A stretch of DNA of 15,222 nucleotides from Opitutia bacterium UBA7876 (GTDB lineage Bacteria > Verrucomicrobiota > Verrucomicrobiia > Opitutales > Seribacteraceae): assembly GCA_002500665.1 (NCBI GenBank), contig DLRY01000066.1, positions 11,955 to 27,176 on the forward strand, given 5' to 3'. The translations under genes were made by a program, and so were the position numbers. This document shows positions 8,405-15,198 of the stretch, piece after piece; the first letter of the stretch is position 1, and every line of letters begins with the position of its first letter. The notes beneath the pieces were generated by a model. The model saw only the letters and a list, made by a program, of their open reading frames with translations, did not search any database and was not told the DNA's origin.

Positions 8405-9172
8405 CTACTGGTTTCGCATGAACTCCTTCACGCAAGACGTTACGGAACATCCCGGAAGGGATTCGGCCAAGGCCTTGATTTGCCTGTCCGTAAAGGCACT
8501 TCTCAGAAGAACCAAGTTCTTTAGATTCCTGAGTTTCGCGAGGGGAGCAGGATCGGTTAATCGGCAATGGGGGAGAAAAAGCGCCTCCAGGTTCCCAAGG
8601 CCAAACAGGGGCGAGTAGTCGCTCAAACCGTAACCACTCAATCGCAGGCTCCGGAGGTTTTCCAGCGCCGACAAGGGTGAGAGCTCAGCGACCTTGTGCA
8701 GGCTTGCCATATCGAGGGCTTTCAGGTTCCTCAACCCGGCAAGCGGAGTCAGGTCCTCGATTTCCATCTCGCTTCCTTCCACCCGTTCCGGAGGGCGGAA
8801 AAGAACGTAGCGAGCGGGCTCGCCATATTTATTTAAATTTTCCTTTTCACTTGGTGACAGCAGAGATGGGCCAAGGGCAAGCTCGACGAACCCGGGCAAT
8901 TCACGAAGCGGTGAAAAGTCCCGAATCCGACTGCTGTTGACGTAAAGGCTCCGCAGGTTGGTCAACCCGGCCAACGGGCTGAGATTGGAAATCCCGTACC
9001 CGTTAAGGGCAAGGTTTCCGTCGTCTGCCTGCAGGGCCTCGTTAAGGCGATCAAGGTCCCCGTCGGCAATTGGCCGCTCCTTCAGTTCAGGGCCGAACCT
9101 GGAAATAAGTTCCTGCCTTATTCTTGCCTCCAAGTGAGGGCATTCGAACGCAACCCGATTATCCTTGGCCAT
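8405..9172 (-). CDS. Leucine-rich repeat protein (SDS22/internalin-like repeats)
   Basis: From the ATG at 9172 the protein has 255 residues. The frame is open up to 9292, but the extra residues are Arg/Pro-rich and look non-coding. No signal peptide or membrane helix is seen, so it is probably cytoplasmic. After a helical cap (HLEARIRQELISRF, DLDRLNEAL) there are about five leucine-rich repeats of roughly 22-24 residues of the form LSPLAGLTNLRSLYV..SRI. They occur in two blocks split by an insertion at about 105-135 (SPSEKENLNKYGEPARYVLF). It ends with a typical capping segment, ALAESLPGCSV. Such repeats form a curved protein-binding surface; the partner cannot be told from sequence. The gene faces atpC-downstream DNA convergently and diverges from the sulfatase. 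No convincing ribosome binding site is visible. Confidence 0.8.
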   Translation of the reverse strand: MAKDNRVAFECPHLEARIRQELISRFGPELKERPIADGDLDRLNEALQADDGNLALNGYGISNLSPLAGLTNLRSLYVNSSRIRDFSPLRELPGFVELALGPSLLSPSEKENLNKYGEPARYVLFRPPERVEGSEMEIEDLTPLAGLRNLKALDMASLHKVAELSPLSALENLRSLRLSGYGLSDYSPLFGLGNLEALFLPHCRLTDPAPLAKLRNLKNLVLLRSAFTDRQIKALAESLPGCSVTSCVKEFMRNQ

Positions 9173-9320
9173 ATTCTTGTTCGGGTCTTTCTGCATGGGA
9201 ATGCGGAGGGTAGGGCAGGTCCGGTCAAAACGCAAACCGGGTTGCGTCATAAACCACCCTCGTCTTGGGCTTTGACATGCAGAATAGCCCATGGTTTGGT
9301 TCTACCAAGTGCTTGTAACG

Positions 9321-9328
9321 AAGGTGAT
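9321..9328 (+). promoter_or_regulatory. Shine-Dalgarno of the sulfatase gene
   Basis: AAGGTGAT, a match to the 16S 3' tail complement, ends 9 bases before the ATG at 9338. It supports this start over upstream in-frame codons that would place residues in front of an obvious signal peptide. Confidence 0.65.
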
Positions 9329-9337
9329 AGGCTTAAC

Positions 9338-10678
9338 ATGAACCGATGGATCTACCTGACCCTTTTGTGCCTCGGCAACATGTTGCAGGCGGCTGAGCGA
9401 CCGAACGTGCTGCTCATCTTCACGGATGACCAGGGAATGAACGACGTGGGCTGCTACGGCAGCGAGATCGCCACCCCGAACATAGATTCCCTGGCCCGCG
9501 ATGGGATGAAATTCTCGCAATGGTACGTGGCGTCCTCGATTTGCACGCCCTCGCGCTATGGCTTGCTCACGGGCAGGTTTCCCACGCGGTCGCGCGACGG
9601 GTTGCTGAGCGCCTTGATGTTCCTCAACGACAAGGAGCGCGGCATCCGCAAGGACGAAGTGACCTTCCCGGCCCTTTTGCGCAAGGGCGGATACCACACT
9701 GCGCTGATCGGCAAATGGCACCTCGGACATGGCTCCAAGGAGTTTTTGCCGTTGCGGCATGGCTTTGCCGAGTTCATAGGCCACACCGGCGGATGCATTG
9801 ACTTCTACACCATGCGCTACGGGATCGAACGCGACTGGTACCATGGCGAGGAACACGTGGACGAGTACGGATACGCCACGGACCTGATCACCGATGAGGC
9901 GGTGAGCTTCCTCAAGAGACAAAAGCCTGACCGCCCGTTTTTCCTGCACCTTGCCTACAACGCCCCTCATTTCGGCAAAAGCTGGGATCCGACCAAGGAA
10001 TTGGCGGTCAACGTCATGCAGCCTCCCCCCAGGGACCTCGCGCGGGCGGGGCACGTCAAAGACCCCATGCGCCGGGCATTTGCGGCCAAAGTGATGAACA
10101 TGGACGACGGGATCGGCCGGGTTCTAGCCACCCTGAAGGCGAAGGGGCTCGAACGCGACACCCTCGTGATCTTCATGACCGACCACGGTGGCGACTATGA
10201 ATTCGGCGGCGACAACAAGCCCTTCCGGGGGGAGAAGGCTACCCTTTTCGAGGGCGGTATCCGCGTGCCCTGTCTCATGCGCTGGCCCGGCAGGATCCCG
10301 GCGGGCAGCTCCAGTGACGCAGTGATGGGGGCTCTCGATTTGTTCCCCACGATTTGCTCCATGGCCAAGGTCAAGGTGAACGAGGAGTTACTCGACGGCA
10401 GAAACGTTACGGGCATCCTCACCGGCACCGACAAGTCGAAGCCCTCCCGCGAACTCCTCTGGCACACGGGCTCGCATGCGGAATTGAAGCGGGGCGTCTG
10501 GACGGCCCTGAGGCAGGGGGACTGGAAGTTCCTCGAGACCTCCAAGGGCGAGCAATTTCTCTTCAATTTGGCTCAGGATCCGTACGAGAGGACGAACCTC
10601 AAGACCCAACGCCCCAAGCTCTTCAACGAGCTCCGAAAACGACGAGATGCCTTGGTTAAGGAGTGCCTGCCGAAATAA
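9338..10678 (+). CDS. Secreted sulfatase (Cys-type, formylglycine-dependent)
   Basis: The 446-residue protein belongs to the type I sulfatase family, which cleaves sulfate esters (often of polysaccharides) outside the cytoplasm. A signal peptide covers residues 1-19 (cut near LQAA, before ERPN). Metal ligands appear as FTDDQG with D30/D31 and as TDHG with D282/H283. The modification site CTPSR has C69 as the residue to be converted to formylglycine. GKWHLG (K126, H128) and FRGEKATLFEGGIRVP (K300) complete the active-site set. All expected residues are present, so it should be active if a maturase exists elsewhere in the genome. The substrate is unknown; the general form resembles arylsulfatase/N-acetylgalactosamine-6-sulfatase-like members. 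It is followed after 55 bases by an EEP-fold hydrolase in the same direction. Confidence 0.93.
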   Translation: MNRWIYLTLLCLGNMLQAAERPNVLLIFTDDQGMNDVGCYGSEIATPNIDSLARDGMKFSQWYVASSICTPSRYGLLTGRFPTRSRDGLLSALMFLNDKERGIRKDEVTFPALLRKGGYHTALIGKWHLGHGSKEFLPLRHGFAEFIGHTGGCIDFYTMRYGIERDWYHGEEHVDEYGYATDLITDEAVSFLKRQKPDRPFFLHLAYNAPHFGKSWDPTKELAVNVMQPPPRDLARAGHVKDPMRRAFAAKVMNMDDGIGRVLATLKAKGLERDTLVIFMTDHGGDYEFGGDNKPFRGEKATLFEGGIRVPCLMRWPGRIPAGSSSDAVMGALDLFPTICSMAKVKVNEELLDGRNVTGILTGTDKSKPSRELLWHTGSHAELKRGVWTALRQGDWKFLETSKGEQFLFNLAQDPYERTNLKTQRPKLFNELRKRRDALVKECLPK

Positions 10679-10695
10679 CGGCAGTGGGGTCATCC

Positions 10696-10734
10696 GTGAA
10701 AAAAACACTCATGCTCCTCTTACCAAGCTCGTAA
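10696..10734 (+). CDS. Possible 12-codon leader reading frame before the EEP gene
   Basis: A GTG at 10696 begins a 12-residue frame VKKTLMLLLPSS that ends in TAA at 10732-10734. This stop shares its last base with the ATG of the next gene (TAATG). GGGG at 10686-10689 could serve as ribosome binding site. The peptide looks like the start of a signal peptide, so it may be either a real coupling leader or the remnant of an earlier N-terminus shifted out of frame. No homology can be claimed. Confidence 0.3.
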   Translation: MKKTLMLLLPSS

Positions 10735-11726
10735 TGAATAATTTAATTATTTTTCTTGCAGGCATTCTTTTCGCGTCAAGTTTGCCCGCCGGAGAGAATG
10801 CCGGCTTCAGACTGATGACCTTCAATATTCTTCAAGGCGGAGGGAACGCAAAAAACGTCGGTTTTGGCAACGAGTTGTTCGATGGCTCCAGGATCGACGA
10901 AATTGCATCCGCCATTCATCTGGCGAAGGCCGACGTCGTTGGCGTGCAGGAGGATTGCCCGCCCAAATCGAATGCAATCCTCAAGGAACTTGGCGAAGGG
11001 TGGCACCGCTCGGGTTCAGTTTATTCAAAATACCCGTTACGGCCCGTCGGCAATGACCTTTATTTAAACATTGTGGACGTCGAGCTACCCAAGTCTCGCG
11101 TCATAAGGGTCATCAATTGTCATTGGTGGCCGAACAAGTACGGGCCTTCCCTTGCCCAGGACAAACTCAGGGCAAATCCCAAAACAGACTTGGAGGACTT
11201 GGGCAGGATCGTTGAGACAAGAGGAGCCCGACCAGGTGGAGTTCGCGGGTACAAGGCGACCTTTGGCCCGCTTCTTGATGCAATCAAGGACGAAAAGAAT
11301 TTGTTTCTGGTCGGAGATTTCAACGAGCCTTCACACCTCGACTGGACGAAGGATTTTGCCCAGGAGGGCTTTGATCGATGGGTGAACAATCCAACCGGAA
11401 CACCCTTGCGACTGGTTGTTCGATGGCCTGGTTCCGTTGGATTGGAAAAGCTCGGCATGGTCGACTCCTACAGAAGCGTGCATTCCGACGAAGTAAAAAA
11501 ACCAGGAAACACCTGGACGCCCCAATACCCTGAAAACACCCCGGGCAGAAGACCTTTCGGCGATCAGGTTTTGGATCGTATTGATCGTGTTTATCACTAC
11601 GGGAAGGACGTCCGAGCAATAACGGCTGAGGTGGTTGGCGAGAAGGGTTTCGCAGACGTCGTATTGGGCGCAAGATGGCCTTCCGACCACCGTGCAGTGG
11701 TTGTGGAATACAAATGGCGCAATTAG
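10734..11726 (+). CDS. Exported endonuclease/exonuclease/phosphatase (EEP) family hydrolase
   Basis: The 330-residue protein has a signal peptide (residues 1-20, MNNLIIFLAGILFASSLPAG). The metal-dependent EEP fold shared by DNase I, AP endonucleases and sphingomyelin/inositol phosphatases follows. Catalytic residues are visible in order: N31 in LMTFNIL, E73 in VGVQED, a His in INCHWWP, D195/N197 in VGDFNEP, and the terminal D318/H319 in PSDHRAVVVE. Export argues for action on external nucleic acids, phospholipids or phosphorylated sugars; the exact substrate cannot be told. It lies 55 bases after the sulfatase without a terminator, so the two are probably one transcript. The ATG at 10734 lacks a Shine-Dalgarno but overlaps the stop of a short upstream frame. 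The frame continues upstream to 10647 but would lose the signal peptide position. Confidence 0.87.
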   Translation: MNNLIIFLAGILFASSLPAGENAGFRLMTFNILQGGGNAKNVGFGNELFDGSRIDEIASAIHLAKADVVGVQEDCPPKSNAILKELGEGWHRSGSVYSKYPLRPVGNDLYLNIVDVELPKSRVIRVINCHWWPNKYGPSLAQDKLRANPKTDLEDLGRIVETRGARPGGVRGYKATFGPLLDAIKDEKNLFLVGDFNEPSHLDWTKDFAQEGFDRWVNNPTGTPLRLVVRWPGSVGLEKLGMVDSYRSVHSDEVKKPGNTWTPQYPENTPGRRPFGDQVLDRIDRVYHYGKDVRAITAEVVGEKGFADVVLGARWPSDHRAVVVEYKWRN

Positions 11727-11770
11727 ACGCAACCCCTCTAATTTAATCAGCGATTTGAATGACTGAAGAA

Positions 11771-11793
11771 GATAGGGTTACGCAAATCCTATC
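11771..11793 (+). repeat. Inverted repeat downstream of the EEP gene
   Basis: GATAGG (11771-11776) and CCTATC (11788-11793) can pair around an 11-base loop, 44 bases after the EEP stop. No T-run follows directly (the next, TTTTTT, begins at 11823), so it is not a standard intrinsic terminator. Confidence 0.35.
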
Positions 11794-11796
11794 GTT

Positions 11797-11823
11797 ATCC
11801 CGAGTCATCCCGAAACATCCCAT
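11797..11823 (+). repeat. Three ATCCC units at 10-base spacing
   Basis: ATCCCGA, ATCCCGA and ATCCCAT start at 11797, 11807 and 11817, exactly one helical turn apart, in the spacer between the convergent EEP and ndh genes. Phased short repeats of this kind often bind a protein along one DNA face; no function is known here. Confidence 0.4.
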
Positions 11824-11863
11824 TTTTTCGCACAGTTTTATTCATTTGGTTCCAACGGGCTTT

Positions 11864-11878
11864 GCAGAAAAATTCTGC
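11864..11878. terminator. Hairpin at the 3' end of ndh, possible weak terminator
   Basis: GCAGAA and TTCTGC pair around AAA (TTT on the minus strand), 25 bases beyond the ndh stop codon in the convergent spacer. There is no T-run after it on either strand, so terminator function is uncertain. Confidence 0.25.
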
Positions 11879-11903
11879 CGGCGTTCGTCTGGCAGCCTAT
11901 GAG

Positions 11904-13190
11904 TTACTGGTTTTGTTTCCCTTTCCCAAATGATCGCCAGTTGCGGTCGATGATCAACCTGGCGCCACGGGCAAATGAAAAGTAGCTGTAGGCCCACTGA
12001 ACGAGAACCACAATCCTGTTCTTGAATCCACTCAGATAGAATATGTGAATGAACAACCAAGCCACCCACGCGATGAAACCACCGAAGCGAAAACCCCGCA
12101 CCTCGACGATTGCCCTCTTTCGTCCGATGGTGGCCATTTGCCCCTTGTCCAAATAGGAAAAGGGCTTTCTCGGCTTGGAGTTGAGTTCATCAAGTATGTT
12201 CCTTGCAATATGTTTTCCCTGTTGCATGGCTACGGGCGCGATCGAAGGAAGAGACTCCCCATTTTTGTCGATGAAACAGGCCTGGTCTCCGGCCACAAAA
12301 ACTTCCTTGTATCCCGGCAAGCTAAGATCCTTCTTTACTTTTATTCTTCCCTGCTGATCAAGATCAACCTTCATCGAATCCCCTATGCTCGAGGCCTTGA
12401 CCCCCGCTGCCCAAAGAACTGTCGCCGAGGAAATTTTCTCGCTTCCCACCGTGACCGCATCCGACGAGATCTTGCTCACGGGGCTTTCCGTCCACACCTG
12501 CACTCCAAGGCTTTCCAAGTCGCGGGTGGCCATGCTGGAAAGGACTTCATGAAATCCACTAAGTATCCTCGGGCCTGCCTCAACGAGAATTATTCTCGTT
12601 AGCTTCGGATCGATACTGCGGAAATCCCGGGCAAGCGTAAACCTCGTCATCTCACCTATTGCCCCCGCGAGTTCCACCCCGGTCGGGCCTCCGCCCACGA
12701 CAACGAAGGTAAGCAGTTTTTTCCTCTCCTCAGCATCCTCTTCAATTTCAGCCTTTTCGAAAACAGTCATGATCCTGCGTCGGATTTCAGTAGCCTGGGA
12801 CAGGGTCTTGAGCCCCGGAGCATTGATCTCCCAATCCTCATTTCCAAAATAGTTGTGGGTAGCGCCAGCCGCGAGGATCAGGTAGTCGTAGGAGTATTTC
12901 CCATTTTTTCCCAGTACGACTCTTTCGGCGGGATTTACGTTCTTAATCTCGTCCTGAACAACCCTCACGTTTGATTTGTCGCTGAGCAGACTGCGAATGG
13001 GGACGGCAATCTCAGCCGGGCTGAGTCCTGCGGCGGCAACTTGATACAAAAGCGGCTGAAAAAGGTGATGATTACAGCGATCTACGACCGTAATTTTCAA
13101 ATTCTTCTTCCTGCTAAGAATTTTTACGGCATTCATCCCGACAAAACCGCCACCAACCACCAATACACATTTAGAATTCACGGTATGCAT
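11904..13190 (-). CDS. ndh: Type II NADH:quinone oxidoreductase (NDH-2)
   Basis: NDH-2 is a single-subunit peripheral membrane flavoenzyme that passes electrons from NADH to quinone without moving ions. The 428 residues show the FAD Rossmann motif VVGGGFVG (11-18) and NHHLFQPLLYQVA. The NADH motif VVVGGGPTGVELAG begins at 163, with E173 as a conserved acid. The second FAD block is EVFVAGDQA (GD at 301-302), and the quinone-site region is SIAPVAMQQGKHIARN. The C-terminal amphipathic anchor is FIAWVAWLFIHIFYLSGF, followed by Arg/Lys. Start at the ATG 13190 fits the usual distance to the first motif; no good Shine-Dalgarno is present. It stands alone between convergent (left) and divergent (right) neighbours. 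Its role alongside ATP synthase is energetic, not by operon. Assignment is secure to family. Confidence 0.95.
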   Translation of the reverse strand: MHTVNSKCVLVVGGGFVGMNAVKILSRKKNLKITVVDRCNHHLFQPLLYQVAAAGLSPAEIAVPIRSLLSDKSNVRVVQDEIKNVNPAERVVLGKNGKYSYDYLILAAGATHNYFGNEDWEINAPGLKTLSQATEIRRRIMTVFEKAEIEEDAEERKKLLTFVVVGGGPTGVELAGAIGEMTRFTLARDFRSIDPKLTRIILVEAGPRILSGFHEVLSSMATRDLESLGVQVWTESPVSKISSDAVTVGSEKISSATVLWAAGVKASSIGDSMKVDLDQQGRIKVKKDLSLPGYKEVFVAGDQACFIDKNGESLPSIAPVAMQQGKHIARNILDELNSKPRKPFSYLDKGQMATIGRKRAIVEVRGFRFGGFIAWVAWLFIHIFYLSGFKNRIVVLVQWAYSYFSFARGARLIIDRNWRSFGKGKQNQ

Positions 13191-13423
13191 GATAAAGTAT
13201 TTTCATGCAGTTGTTAAGCTTATAAGGAATCCGGGTTTGGGATTTACGACTCGGGAGAACCAGTTTAGCTATTCTCCTCCTCCCAATGCGGGCGGAGTTC
13301 ATCGGTCGCAGCAACTCGAGGATTCGGGGCCTTTCAAAAGACTGCGGTTTGGGCAAGAGCGATTTCCCGCATCTGTTTGCATGCCGTCGACAAATCCATG
13401 ATTGAGACTAGGGATAGATTTTA

Positions 13424-13452
13424 TTGGATCACTGATGGTTTAATCGTATAAA
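13424..13452 (+). promoter_or_regulatory. Sigma-70-like promoter for the methyltransferase gene
   Basis: TTGGAT (13424-13429) and TATAAA (13447-13452) are separated by exactly 17 bases. The -10 box matches the consensus at five of six positions and the -35 at three. Transcription would start near 13459, giving a 5' leader of about 50 bases that opens with a hairpin. Confidence 0.45.
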
Positions 13453-13456
13453 ACGG

Positions 13457-13484
13457 GTCGCGGATAATTTTCCTGATCCGCAAC
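13457..13484 (+). promoter_or_regulatory. 5' leader stem-loop of the methyltransferase transcript
   Basis: GCGGAT (13460-13465) pairs with ATCCGC (13476-13481) around a 10-base loop, and GT/AC outside add two more pairs after one mismatch. It lies right at the predicted transcription start, where a stem can protect mRNA from 5' decay. No T-run follows, so it is not a terminator, and I see no known riboswitch. Confidence 0.4.
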
Positions 13485-13510
13485 GACTCTTTGGCTCGTC
13501 AACCGAAAAA

Positions 13511-14245
13511 ATGAAGACCCCCTTATCACAAAAATCGACCATTGATGATATTCGAGTTCGATTCGATCAAGACGTCGAACGTTTCTCGAATTTAGAGACC
13601 GGTCAGACGGCAACTATTGATGCGCCAATGGCTATGGAACTTATCACTCAAGCTGCAATTTCAGCTACACCTGAGATTGTCAGGTGTTTGGACATTGGGT
13701 GCGGAGCAGGTAACAATACAATCAAATTATTAAGAGAATATTCGGGTGACTTCGACTGCGACCTTTGCGACTTAAGCGAGCCTATGCTGAAAAGGGCGGA
13801 AGAACGGCTCTCCTTGGAGACATCAGGTACTATCCGTAAATTCCATGGTGACGTAAGGGAACTTCCTCTGGAAGAAGAGGGTTATGATCTCATCCTTGCC
13901 GCAGCGGTATTACACCATTTGAGAGATGAGCGGGATTGGGAGACTACCTTCACCAAGATCTATTCGTTATTAAGACCGGGCGGTTCAATTTGGATTACCG
14001 ATATGGTATCGCATGAGAACGAGAAGATTCATGCAATCATGTGGAAGCGCTATGCCGATTATCTTACCGACTTGGGAGGTAAGGAGTATCAAGAGAAGGT
14101 GTTCGCATATATCGATAAGGAGGATTCTCCGCGTCCTTTGACTTTTCAGTTGGATTTAATGAAAAAAGTAGGATTTGAGAACACTGAGATCTTACATAAG
14201 AATTCATGCTTTGCCGCATTTGGAGCCTACAAGGGCGTAAAATGA
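13511..14245 (+). CDS. Class I SAM-dependent methyltransferase
   Basis: The 244-residue protein has the class I Rossmann fold: motif I LDIGCGAGN (60-68), the acidic end of strand 2 in CDLCDLSEPML, motif II/III HGDVRELPLEEEGYDLILAA, then AVLHHLRD and LLRPGGSIWITDMVS. Before motif I is the stretch FDQDVERFSNLETGQTATID, followed by APMAMELI. The C-terminal portion has VFAYIDKEDSPRPLTFQLDL and LHKNSCFAAFGAYKG. These blocks belong to a widespread family annotated only as methyltransferase and distantly like CmoA/ubiE types; the substrate is unknown and small molecules are as likely as RNA. The ATG at 13511 follows an A-run without Shine-Dalgarno. The gene is AT-rich compared with atpA/atpD and the sulfatase. 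Confidence 0.88.
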   Translation: MKTPLSQKSTIDDIRVRFDQDVERFSNLETGQTATIDAPMAMELITQAAISATPEIVRCLDIGCGAGNNTIKLLREYSGDFDCDLCDLSEPMLKRAEERLSLETSGTIRKFHGDVRELPLEEEGYDLILAAAVLHHLRDERDWETTFTKIYSLLRPGGSIWITDMVSHENEKIHAIMWKRYADYLTDLGGKEYQEKVFAYIDKEDSPRPLTFQLDLMKKVGFENTEILHKNSCFAAFGAYKGVK

Positions 14246-14337
14246 TTTAAAGGCACCGCCTGAAGCAGCCCCTCGAATTCGACTACGCCAAGGTTATTGA
14301 ATCGTTCCAACGAATCCGATGCCCATGAGCAACAAGA

Positions 14338-15000
14338 TCAGGCATCAATGGGAATAAAATCCATGGCATTTCCGCCTGCAAGCTTCGGAACAACCTTGCG
14401 GACCAGTTTTTGGTGCTCGGGATGTTTGTCATAGGCCAATAGATCCTCTTTCTTTTCAAAGATGGAAATCTGTCCGTATTGAAAGCCCCTGTGCCAATGC
14501 GCCTCGTTTTTCCCCACGACCAATTCCTTAAGAACCGGAATCTTTTCCTTAAGGCCAGCGAGTTCATGCATCAACTCGGCAATTTCTTCCTCAGAAACCC
14601 CAGGCTTGAATTTAAAATTGAAGGCGTGAACGAAGTGGCCTTTGAAATTCGCTGAGCCGAGTTTCGTCTTCGACGCCCCAATCGGGAAAAAATCCATTCC
14701 GTTGCCAATCTCCAGCCTCGGGAGAATTTTTCTGACCAGTTTCTGGTGCTCGGGATGTTTCTCATAGCGCATCAGATCCCCTTTCATATCAAAGACCGCA
14801 ATCTCACCATACTGATATCCATGTGTTCTTCGGGCTATATTCTTCCCTATGAAGAACTCCTTGAGGACGGGTATTTTTCCCTTCAAGGCAGCCAATTGCT
14901 TCATCAAGGAGGCTATTTCCCTATCAGGGACACCTCTTTTGAATTTGAAATTGAATCCATGGATAAATGGTTTTTCAACTGGTCCGGCAGCGTTGGATTT
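14338..15000 (-). repeat. Internal 333-base tandem duplication of the Dabb gene
   Basis: The coding region is two copies offset by 333 bases (111 codons). For example, the 34 bases from 14401 and from 14734 differ at only two positions. The duplication makes up nearly the whole mature protein. Confidence 0.75.
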
Positions 15001-15060
15001 TCGGTTGATTCCCAGAGCCGCCAAACCGCTAACCTTGATGAAGTGTCTTCTGGATTTCAT
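14338..15060 (-). CDS. Tat-exported protein with two tandem Dabb (stress-responsive alpha/beta barrel) domains
   Basis: The 240-residue protein begins with a twin-arginine signal, KSRRHFIKVSGLAALG, matching S-R-R-x-F-x-K, so export in folded form is likely. Two Dabb domains follow at about 32-130 and 143-240. Each has the family pattern HGFNFKFKRGV (HAFNFKFKPGV), LKGKIPVLKE (LKEKIPVLKE), YQYGEIAVF (FQYGQISIF) and Y.KHPEHQKLVRK. By hand alignment about 61 of 98 residues are identical between the halves. Dabb domains usually pair as dimers to form a ferredoxin-like barrel; here one chain may make the complete barrel. The biochemical role of most Dabb proteins is unknown. No Shine-Dalgarno is visible before the ATG at 15060. 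The gene converges with the methyltransferase across 92 bases. Confidence 0.85.
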   Translation of the reverse strand: MKSRRHFIKVSGLAALGINRKSNAAGPVEKPFIHGFNFKFKRGVPDREIASLMKQLAALKGKIPVLKEFFIGKNIARRTHGYQYGEIAVFDMKGDLMRYEKHPEHQKLVRKILPRLEIGNGMDFFPIGASKTKLGSANFKGHFVHAFNFKFKPGVSEEEIAELMHELAGLKEKIPVLKELVVGKNEAHWHRGFQYGQISIFEKKEDLLAYDKHPEHQKLVRKVVPKLAGGNAMDFIPIDA

Positions 15061-15198
15061 AAGTTCTGACAGTATTGATAAGATTTGGGATTATCAAGTC
15101 TTGGACTCCTTGATCTTCTTTACCCGGACGATGATCGTCTCGAACTTTTTGGATTCACAACACGGGCTTCCTGGGTTAGTTTCTGTCTTCCTCCCAAA

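Larger units (their letters stand above)
13191..13510. other. 320-base divergent spacer between ndh and the methyltransferase
   Basis: No convincing protein gene is seen. The part nearest ndh holds two hairpin-capable inverted repeats. The first is AATCC (13228-13232) with GGATT (13240-13244), loop 7. The second is GGAGAA (13254-13259) with TTCTCC (13272-13277), loop 12. The minus strand from 13284 reads like the 5' portion of a tRNA up to the D arm (TAGCTAAACTGGTT) but without matching anticodon and T arms. The part nearest the methyltransferase holds a promoter candidate and a 5' leader hairpin, listed separately. The middle (about 13290-13420) shows nothing I can name. Confidence 0.6.

Noticed and set aside
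9173..9292. Upstream extension of the leucine-rich repeat gene to an ATG at 9292
   Set aside because: The extra 40 residues are Arg/Pro-rich, without signal or domain character, and no ribosome binding site supports that start.
9272..9300. Perfect -35 box TTGACA (9272-9277) ahead of the sulfatase
   Set aside because: The sequence 16-18 bases downstream (around TTTGGT) is a poor -10 box. The small palindrome TTGGT-TCT-ACCAA at 9296-9308 is too short to call an operator.
13189..13401. A 70-codon plus-strand frame, and a 61-codon minus-strand frame, in the ndh/methyltransferase spacer
   Set aside because: No ribosome binding site, no recognisable domain, odd composition; the translation NQFSYSPP resembles spurious products read across tRNA-like DNA.
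14318..14352. Inverted repeats GATGCC/GGCATC and CCCAT/ATGGG at the end of the Dabb gene as a terminator
   Set aside because: The two pairings exclude each other, overlap the coding end and no T-run follows on the minus strand.
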